NCBI GenBank assembly: GCA_964393115.1
Contig: CAYMST010000063.1
Coordinates: 1 to 20,121, forward strand
Origin: CAYMST01 sp964393115
GTDB taxonomy: Bacteria > Bacteroidota > Bacteroidia > Cytophagales > Cyclobacteriaceae
DNA: 20,121 nt
Reading direction: 5' to 3'
Position numbers and translations under genes: made by a program
The notes under the pieces: model-generated
Told to the model about the DNA's origin: nothing
Database searches by the model: none
Seen by the model: only the letters and a program-made list of their open reading frames with translations
In this document: positions 8,062 to 15,700 of the stretch, piece after piece
How the letters are laid out: every line of letters starts with the position of its first letter
Position numbering within the stretch: the stretch's first letter is position 1

Positions 8062-8076
8062 TCAATACTATATTGA
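8062..8076. promoter_or_regulatory. Small palindrome upstream of the permease gene
   Basis: TCAATA-CTA-TATTGA has perfect 6-bp arms around a 3-bp centre, about 104 bp upstream of the permease start. It has the geometry of a dimeric regulator site but matches no consensus I can name; A/T richness makes chance possible. Confidence 0.25.
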
Positions 8077-8179
8077 TTGAAGTATTTGTTAGGTTTTATG
8101 AGGATTAAAGTTGATTTTAGCCGGATTTTTAGATCATGGCCTATTTCAACAGGCCGCTCGATGGAAGTAAGATACTTTT

Positions 8180-9973
8180 ATGATTAGTGAGATTGCCATA
8201 ACTATTCTCGTTATTTTGGGTGCTACGATCTTGTTCGTAACAGAGATTATTAGCGCAGACCTGGTTGCGTTGCTCATAATAGTAGTACTCGTAGTTACTG
8301 GCGTCATCACCCCCCAGCAAGGAATAGATGGGTTTGGGAATATAGCGACCATTACCATCGTCTTTATGTTCATTTTAAGCGCAGCCATTCTAAAGACAGG
8401 GGCATTACAAGTGTTGGCAACACGTCTCTCAAGTGTTTTCAGGTATAGTTTTACGCTCGGAATGCTTCTTATGATGCTGTTGATAGCACTTATGTCAGCC
8501 TTTATTAACAATACTCCAGTAGTTGCTGTTTTTATTCCAGTGGTATTTCAAATTGCTCACTCGTCAGGGCAATATCCGTCCAAGATATTGATTCCGCTTT
8601 CCTTTGCTTCAATATTTGGTGGGCTTTGCACATTGATAGGCACTTCTACGAATATTTTAGTGAGTGGTATTGCAGAAAAAAACGGTTTGGAGCCTTTGAC
8701 GATGTTTCAGCTTACGCCAATTGGTTTGATACTGATGGGGGCCGGCGTATTATACATGGTATTCATTGGTATCCGGTTTCTACCAAAAAAACATGTAAAT
8801 AAGGATTTAAGTGAGAAGTTTGGCATTCGGAAGTATGTAGCCGAAGTAGAGATTCTCGAAAACTCGGAGTCTGTTGGGGAACGAATTATGGACTCCTCTT
8901 TGGTAAAGGAAATTGGCATGGATATTCTCGAAGTGAGAAGGAACGGTGCACGGTTCGTGCTTCCACAAGGAGACTTTAAGCTTCGCGCTAAAGATGTACT
9001 AAAAGTCCAGTGCAGTATAGATAAAATTAAGTCGGTAAAAGACAGAGCAAAAATTAAGGTTGGTTCGAACTTTAAGTTTGGTGACCAAAATGCGAGCAGT
9101 AAAAACACGTCTTTGATAGAGCTTGTCGTTACCTCTGATTCGGAGATCAATGGCTTTACGTTGAAAGAAATTGACTTTCGAAGAAGGTACCGCGCTGTTC
9201 CATTAGCGATTATGCACAGGGAACAGGTTATCCACGAACAACTGTACCAAACGAACCTAAAGGCCGGTGATATCATTCTGGCTGAAGTGAAAAATCATTA
9301 CGTTGAGGACATCAAACGAAAGGAACGGGAGAGTAATGCGCCATTTATTGTGCTTTCTCAAAATAACCTTATTGATTTTAAAAGAAAGAAATTTGGAATG
9401 GTGATGTCCGTTTTATTAGGGGTGGTGCTCCTTTCATCACTGGGTACCCTGAATATCATGATGTCAGCCATTTTGGGAGTGGTAATATTGGCCGTCTCCA
9501 ACGTTATTAGTATGAAGGAAGCCTATGAGGCGATTAGCTGGAAAGTGATTTTTCTGTTGGTTGGTGCTTTATGCCTGGGAACAGCGATTAGCAATACAGG
9601 ACTTGATAATGAGATAGCTCAATTCTTAATTCATAACCTTCAAGATTTAGGCCCAATTGCCCTTATTTCTGTGATTTATTTGGTGACTTCTTTGATGACG
9701 GAAGTGATGTCAAATACCGCTGCTGCAGCACTTTCTGCTCCGATTGCCATCTCTATTGCCAAGAACATGGAGCTTGACCCCATACCTTTTATCATAGCCA
9801 TTACCATCGCTGCTTCAGCGAGTTTCATGACACCAATTGGATATCAAACGAATACCATGGTCTACTTCGCAGGGAAGTATAAATTTGGTGATTTTATTAA
9901 AGTAGGAGGACTCCTGAATCTGATTTTTTGGATACTTACCTCACTACTAATCCCAGTTTTATACGGACTTTGA
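8180..9973 (+). CDS. SLC13/DASS-type permease with two RCK_C domains
   Basis: A 597-residue inner-membrane transporter of the ArsB/NhaD-DASS superfamily. About five to six hydrophobic segments fill residues 1-200, including the hairpin-type signature INNTPVVAVFIP (N110-P113) and GTSTN (154-158). A soluble block at ~205-390 contains two RCK_C/TrkA-C domains: the first around VGERIMDSSLVKEIGMDILEV with KAKDVLKVQ-like strands, the second around INGFTLKEIDFRRRYRAVPLAI with LKAGDIILAEV. A second membrane half follows with SNTAAAA (S511-N512-T513) and MTPIGYQTN, mirroring the first-half motifs as expected from inverted-repeat topology. Such proteins usually co-transport dicarboxylates or sulfate with sodium; the substrate here is not determinable. 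It is a single gene with no partner. The start ATG follows directly on a T-rich stretch with no Shine-Dalgarno sequence, which is normal for this phylum. Confidence 0.9.
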   Translation: MISEIAITILVILGATILFVTEIISADLVALLIIVVLVVTGVITPQQGIDGFGNIATITIVFMFILSAAILKTGALQVLATRLSSVFRYSFTLGMLLMMLLIALMSAFINNTPVVAVFIPVVFQIAHSSGQYPSKILIPLSFASIFGGLCTLIGTSTNILVSGIAEKNGLEPLTMFQLTPIGLILMGAGVLYMVFIGIRFLPKKHVNKDLSEKFGIRKYVAEVEILENSESVGERIMDSSLVKEIGMDILEVRRNGARFVLPQGDFKLRAKDVLKVQCSIDKIKSVKDRAKIKVGSNFKFGDQNASSKNTSLIELVVTSDSEINGFTLKEIDFRRRYRAVPLAIMHREQVIHEQLYQTNLKAGDIILAEVKNHYVEDIKRKERESNAPFIVLSQNNLIDFKRKKFGMVMSVLLGVVLLSSLGTLNIMMSAILGVVILAVSNVISMKEAYEAISWKVIFLLVGALCLGTAISNTGLDNEIAQFLIHNLQDLGPIALISVIYLVTSLMTEVMSNTAAAALSAPIAISIAKNMELDPIPFIIAITIAASASFMTPIGYQTNTMVYFAGKYKFGDFIKVGGLLNLIFWILTSLLIPVLYGL

Positions 9974-10098
9974 TAGCCGTAAAAAGGAATAGTTATATAA
10001 AGAGTCTATTTGATAAGTTGATATAAAAGCTAGCAACACGTTACTCAAGTCAACTTTTTTGCGAAATTACCTTAAGGATTCCATATGATGTTCTTCGA

Positions 10099-10907
10099 TT
10101 ATTTGGAATACCAGATATCCGGTAGGATCATGGTAGGTTTATTATCAACGTTATCAAAGTTAAGGTCGTGAGGCATTTGGTTGACATATTGAGATGGTTG
10201 ATCCCGGTCATTACGTAAAAACGTGAATTCCATTACTCTTGGGATTTCAATGTCATCCTTCGTCTCCGACCCACAATAATTATTTGGATGGATATGTAAT
10301 ACATGATGAGAAAGGAGAATCTTGTTAAATACCATGGAGCCAGCTCAAAATATCGACGGTTCCAAAGCTCATGTAAATCATGAAACTCAATGACCATGAT
10401 GCGAAATCGATTAACAAGAGCATTTGAAGCGTTGATAAGCGAGAAAAATTCACCTCCTTCTATATCCATTTGTAGTAAAAGGTCTGCATTAGATTCTGGT
10501 AAACTTGACGATACCCATTGGTCGAGGGTGATATAGTCTTCGTTATTCGTGCATCCGATGAATTTCTTTTGGAAGTCATAACTATCATCTGGCATGTCGA
10601 GGTTTGGGCGATCTACTGATTTATCAGCCATAAATACCTTCATGTTGAAACGCTCTATGCAATCCTTCTCGAATTCACTGATGGTGTCCACCCCAGGAGA
10701 GAAACATGCTTCAATCCCTTTGAGGTCATTTGGTGCTAAATAGCCTCCGTCGCCATTAGGTCCGATACGGATTAGTTCAAATTTAGATTTAAGCGGACGG
10801 ATCCTTTTGATGAAGTCTACTATTTCTACTTTCGAGGTTTTTGGAACCCTTACTTGATTCTTTTTGTCTAGTTTATGATCTATTAAGAAGTTGCTAAGCT
10901 TACCCAT
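10099..10907 (-). pseudogene. FkbM-family methyltransferase, frameshifted
   Basis: Two overlapping minus-strand frames form one SAM-dependent methyltransferase of about 269 residues. The first frame (from the ATG at 10907) carries the N-terminal part with IGPNGDGGYL and the FkbM-type acidic motif LLQMDIEGGEFF, up to FELAPWY. The natural continuation FNKILLSHHVLHIHPNNYCG and EIPRVMEFTFLRNDRD lies in the other frame, ending at 10099. Restoring one T to the T run read on the minus strand (three A at 10327-10329 on the plus strand) joins the halves as APWY-FNKILL without any other change. Without it the protein ends with an implausible Arg-rich tail. The family usually O-methylates sugars or small molecules; the substrate is unknown. 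A recent real inactivation and a homopolymer sequencing error are both possible. No sugar-biosynthesis neighbours are visible. Confidence 0.78.
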
Positions 10908-11206
10908 TTGGTCCTCTGATTATCCTTTAACGAAGACTAAATTAGGTAATAATTTTATTTGCAGTTGAGTAAGCTTTTTTAACAGTTAATAGATGTTAAA
11001 AAGTAAACACCAAGTTATCAAGCCGTCGCAACCCAAGTCGCTTAATTTGATTCAGAAAGTGCTATAATGTGTTTCTTATTTTGCTAAAACTGTAAATCGG
11101 CGAGGAGCTTTCTGTCGTGTCCGAGAACATGAAGAGTACATTTTGAGGTGATCCAATCTGTTTTTATACTTTGCTGGCACTGCTTCAAAACGGGTTGTCT
11201 TAAAAA

Positions 11207-11245
11207 TAAAAACATTAGCAAATCATTGATTTGCTAATGTTTTTA
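11207..11245. terminator. Perfect 18-bp hairpin, probable terminator
   Basis: Arms at 11207-11224 and 11228-11245 are perfectly complementary (18 bp) around the 3-nt loop ATT. The ends are A/T only and the core is ACATTAGCAAATC, so either strand reads stem followed by T-rich sequence. On the minus strand it directly follows a sequence resembling a tRNA 3' end, which is the normal place for a tRNA-gene terminator. No intact gene now reads into it from either side within about 290 bp. Confidence 0.65.
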
Positions 11246-11250
11246 AAGTT

Positions 11251-11268
11251 GTGTGGGACCTACTTGAC
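11251..11268 (-). pseudogene. Possible tRNA 3'-end relic
   Basis: Read on the minus strand, CAAGTAGGTCCCACACAA agrees at 16 of 18 positions with the 3' end and flank of the intact tRNA-Val gene of this window (CCAGTAGGGCCCACACAA). It is followed at once by the strong hairpin. The sequence just upstream on the minus strand (TGATGGTAAAGCGC) loosely resembles a tRNA D arm, but anticodon and T arms are absent. This could be a deleted tRNA gene or a short attachment-site scar. Confidence 0.3.
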
Positions 11269-11587
11269 TAAAGCGCTTTACCATCAAATAGTGGTTATGT
11301 CGATAGGCGTGACCAGACTCTCAGAAATTATCCTAATTCATGGTATCTTGAAAGATCATCTATACCTGTTTATAGGTAAAGGTATTTCAGACTTTGGGTG
11401 GTGAGAGATAATCCAGCAAAGTCTTTATTGTCTGTTGAAGGTTGCTTTCAAGTTTTTTGAGTTGACTTTGGCAAAGGAAACGATTAATGAAGCCTTTTTA
11501 GCGTAGAATGAAGTTCGTCCTAGAAGAGAATAAATTGGCTGTCTTTTCGTGATGCCACGTTACCCCTGAAATAATACCCAAAATGTG

Positions 11588-11615
11588 TTGACACAGGTGC
11601 GGTTTATGATATTAA
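11588..11615 (+). promoter_or_regulatory. Possible promoter for the surface-protein operon
   Basis: TTGACA (11588-11593) and TATTAA (11610-11615) are separated by 16 bp and lie about 40 bp upstream of the tail-fibre-like gene. The TTG also fits the Bacteroidota -33 element, but no exact TAnnTTTG follows, so the assignment is weak. Confidence 0.3.
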
Positions 11616-11656
11616 AACTTGTATCAAGGTTGTGTTAACCTTACAAATTTAGTATC

Positions 11657-12694
11657 ATGAAAGCACTTTTTAAATCAGTATTTTTTCTATTAGTCCTGTT
11701 TGGGTTGAATAACCTTGGGGCACAAACACTTTTTTCTCCGGATGGTCAGATAGGTACAACACTATCAGGAAATGAGAGCGTAGGTATTGGTACTTCAAAC
11801 CCCGCTGTTCATTCTAAATTAGATGTTGCAGGAGCCATTGCAACTAACGGCCAAAAGATAATTGATTCAGAATCGGATAAAATAAAAATTGGTGATCTTG
11901 ATGGTGATGATGGATTAAGTACATTGGAGCTATGGTCTAATAATCAATCACGTCTATCAATCGATGCGAATGGTAATATTGGAATTGGTGGTAATTCAGA
12001 CGGCGCAACCCTAGATGTCAAAGGAGATGAATCATGGGGGGTATTTTCAGGTTTTTCAGGAAGGGGGTTACTATCGAACAACCCTGGATGGGGCACTTTT
12101 GAACTACCGACTATTGGTAGTACCGGTGGTCAGTCAAGTATTATTGCACTCCATAATCCTTTGGTTTCATACAGAAATGATTTGGCATGGCTAGGCTACC
12201 CTGAAGGTTTTGCTGGTGTCAGAATGGCTTCTGACGTTGATGGTGTTGTTTTCTGGCAAACAGGAGTTACTGAAGATAACTATGTTTTGGCTAGAAATAT
12301 TGGAGGAACCAGTGAAGAAATTCTTCGAATTAATAATATTGGGAATGTGGGGATTGGTACCAATACCATTGCAGGATACAAACTTGCTGTGCTTGGAAAG
12401 GCTATTGTAACGGACATCGAAGCGGTACCAGCTGGTAATGCTCCTTGGCCGGATTATGTGTTTGAAAAAGACTATAATCTTATGAGTCTTGAAAAAACAG
12501 AAGAATACATTTCCAAAGAAGGACACTTACCAGGTTTTCAATCGGCAGAAGATATAAAATCAGAGGGTAAATACAGTATGGCAGAAATGGACGCTAAGCT
12601 GCTGGAAAAAATTGAAGAGCTGACTCTTCACATGATAGCCTTGAAAAAGGAAAATGAAGCCTTGAAATCACAGATGAAAAGCCTTGCCAAATAA
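11657..12694 (+). CDS. Secreted tail-fibre-like protein with C-terminal coiled coil
   Basis: A 345-residue exported protein. Residues 1-23 are a signal peptide ending LGAQ. The body carries three VGIGT-x(n)-LxVxG-type beta repeats (SVGIGTSNPAVHSKLDVAG near residue 42, NIGIGGNSDGATLDVKG near 106, NVGIGTNTIAGYKLAVLG near 233), the pattern of phage-tail-fibre-like trimeric beta structures in Bacteroidota. The C-terminal ~90 residues contain WPDYVFEKDYNLMSLEKTEEYI and GHLPGFQSAEDI followed by a coiled coil (AEMDAKLLEKIEELTLHMIALKKENEALK), a module related to the intramolecular chaperone region of peptidase S74/endosialidase-type fibres. I see no clear autoprotease catalytic pair. It has no T9SS sorting domain. 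It lies 30 bp upstream of the giant LRR gene, so they are probably co-transcribed and may act together at the surface. Confidence 0.8.
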   Translation: MKALFKSVFFLLVLFGLNNLGAQTLFSPDGQIGTTLSGNESVGIGTSNPAVHSKLDVAGAIATNGQKIIDSESDKIKIGDLDGDDGLSTLELWSNNQSRLSIDANGNIGIGGNSDGATLDVKGDESWGVFSGFSGRGLLSNNPGWGTFELPTIGSTGGQSSIIALHNPLVSYRNDLAWLGYPEGFAGVRMASDVDGVVFWQTGVTEDNYVLARNIGGTSEEILRINNIGNVGIGTNTIAGYKLAVLGKAIVTDIEAVPAGNAPWPDYVFEKDYNLMSLEKTEEYISKEGHLPGFQSAEDIKSEGKYSMAEMDAKLLEKIEELTLHMIALKKENEALKSQMKSLAK

Positions 12695-12724
12695 AGGACG
12701 TCCTTAACCATATGCACTATTATC

Positions 12725-15700
12725 ATGAAAAAAACTGTTTTAGGCATCTTATGCCTCATTGGTACCATAGTTTCTTTTGCTCAAGGGGCATTCACAAGTA
12801 GTCTACTATCTACAGGTGAAAATCATGTCGTCATCGATTGGACTTATACCGAGTCTGTTGATTATTACCGCGTTTATTTTTCAAGTGTTAATGACTTTGA
12901 AAACCGTTTTAGCGGGGATGAGAGCAAAGAACTCACCACAGAAACTACAAGGGTAGAGTTCAACCATATTGTAGATGGTAGCTCATTATACTACTATCAA
13001 ATTGGAGCCATAATAGATGGTGTAGAGACAAAAAGTGAAACGTATCAGTTCTCGATTACACCCTCATCACCGACTTTGAATGTTGCATCCAACTTTACCA
13101 CAGAAGGTTTTAGGGCCAGTTGGGAGGTAAACCCTTTGTACGAGTACAAATTCTATCTATTTGAAGATGACCAGGGTCAAACTCCTGTAACGGGATATGA
13201 AGGTGTGACGGTTACCGGTAATTTCATCGAGGTAACGGGTTTAAGTCCTTTTCAAACCTATTATTACCAAGTTTCTTCAGTAGTAGCAGGGCAGGAATCC
13301 GTGCCTACTGAGTTGACTTCTGTGCTGACTCAGCCGCAGGCACCATTGTCTCTTGCGGTTGCCACGGATGCTTATCTTACAGCAGTAGCTCCGGGTACAC
13401 CGGATAGTTATGAATGGTATAAAGATGGTGTTTTGATTGTCGATGCAGATCAAAGTACCTATACAGCCTTCAATACTGGTTCTTATCATTTTGAAGTAAC
13501 TTATAGTCAGTTCCCTGGTGTGAAATTTCAGAGTGAGGCATTTGAAAAAACCGAAGGAGCTGATACTGATAAAGATGCTCTAACAGCTTTATTCGCTGCA
13601 TTAAATGGAGCCAATTGGGCGAATTCAACTAACTGGAACAGCTCTGAACCGCTGTCTTCCTGGTATGGAGTTACGACTAATAATGAAGGAAGGGTAACTG
13701 GGTTAGACCTTAGTTCCAACGGATTAAATGGAGCTATTCCAGAGGTAATTGGAGCGCTTACCTATATTAAATCTCTTGATTTGTCAAGTAATGAATTGGG
13801 TGGTGAATTACCAACGGCGTTTATGATGCTAACTGTATTAAGGGATTTAAATTTATCAGAAAATGATTTTTTGGGAAACTTATCAAACCTTCGGTTAACG
13901 TATTACTATAACCTTGAATTACAGAATAATCACTTTTCTGGTGCCGTTCCTGTTTCGGCATTTACTTCTGACAATGTTAGACAAGTCGATTTTTCGTATA
14001 ATGATTTTTCGGGAACGTTGCCTTCCACAATACGGGTAGGAAAAGAGCTTAAGGAAATAAATGTTTCAAATAATCAAATAAAAGGAAAGGTTCCTAAACT
14101 TTATGATTGCGCAGTATTTTGTATTAGTACTGATATTGAAACTTTGGATTTAAGCAATAATAGATTTGATGGGTACGTAGCGGATGCATTTGAACAAATG
14201 TTAAAACTGAAAGTTCTTGATTTATCAGGCAATTTGATTGACGAATCTATTCCAAGTATTCGTGGGAGATTTGGAAGTTATAATGGTGTTTTAGATGTTT
14301 CTGAGAATATTCTAAGTTTTGACAAACTTGTTCTGACGCCATCCATAATAGGTGTTTATCGCTATGCCCCTCAGATGAAGGTTGGTCTTCAAATCAGTGA
14401 TGGCGTTTTAGCTATAGATGATTTTGGAGGGACACAATACGCTTGGTTTAGAGATGGCGCCATTGTTCAATCGGGGACATCTCAGGAATTAATGCCAACT
14501 AGTTTTGGACTTTATCATGTTGAAATTTCGAACCCATCCTTCGCAGGTCTTATATTGGAGTCATACGCTATCCCTGCCGGTGAGATCAATATAGAGACCG
14601 AACAAAATACCTTGTCTCTTCAAATTGAAAACGGAAGCAACGTGCGATGGTACCGCGATGATGAGCTAATTGCTGATGCTTCCGAATTAACGCTTGAAGC
14701 ATTGTACTCAGGTAGCTATTACGCATTGGTAGATGCTGCTGTAATTGATGGATTGGGAAATGAAACTGTGGTAACATTAACTAGTGAGATAGTAAATGTT
14801 ACTAGCGGAATTGATACCGATATTACAACATTAACCACGATTTTTAACACCTTAGGTAGCCCAGTATCATTGGGTGCAGATTGGGGAGATGAATCATTAT
14901 TTCCATGGTCAGGGGTAAGTGTAGATGCCAACGGTCGTGTTACAGAAATTGATTTAAGCGGCAAAAGCCTTACCGGTGCGGTGCCGAGTGACTTTAATAA
15001 CTTACCGTATTTAACGTCATTGGACCTTTCGAATAACAACTTATCAGGTGGGTTACCGGTATTTACAGGACATTATAGTGTAGATATAAGTGATAACTAT
15101 TTTGTGTTTGCGGACTTTGGTGGTCAGACCATCGCAACTTATGCTCCGCAAGGTGATATACTACCACAGGTAAGTGGTGAGGAATTAAGTGTTTCTCATG
15201 TAGGAGGTGAGGAATTTAATTGGTTAAATACCTTGTCTTTACACTCAGTTTCTACTTCGTCTGAGTTTAGTACTACTGAATATGGAAGTTATAGCGCAGA
15301 GATTCGCTCTTCGCTATATCCTGAGTTGACGTTGCAAACTGTAGCGGTTCGGATGGGGGCAGTGCCGTTGAGTTTGGATAATAACACACTTACGCTGAAT
15401 GCTTCTGAAGGTACCAACATCAAGTGGTTCCACAATGATGTTGAAGCAGTGGGCTCCACTGGCCTTTCCTATGAGGCTTTGTATTCGGGTAGTTATGCTG
15501 CAACCGCAGATTTCACTACAGTCGATGGTCTTGGGAATTCTGTAACCGTTACTTTGAGCAGTTCTGAGCTGACAGTAACCACAGGAATAGATACGGATAT
15601 AGCGGCGTTGAGTGCTGTATACACCGCAATGGGTAGTCCTGCTACATTGGGTTGGGATGATGCACAGCAATATGCTAGTTGGACAGGTGTTAGTGTTGAT

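Larger units (their letters stand above)
10908..11656. other. 749-bp gene-free region
   Basis: No reading frame here looks coding. The parts I can identify are the 18-bp hairpin at 11207-11245, the adjoining tRNA-3'-end-like sequence at 11251-11268, a 12-bp palindrome TAAAGCGCTTTA at 11269-11280, and a sigma70-like promoter pair at 11588-11615. The rest (10908-11206 and 11281-11587) shows nothing I can interpret. Confidence 0.6.

Noticed and set aside
8707..9276. A 189-codon minus-strand frame inside the permease gene
   Set aside because: It is the antisense of conserved RCK_C and membrane sequence; its translation is Ser/Ile-rich with no domain.
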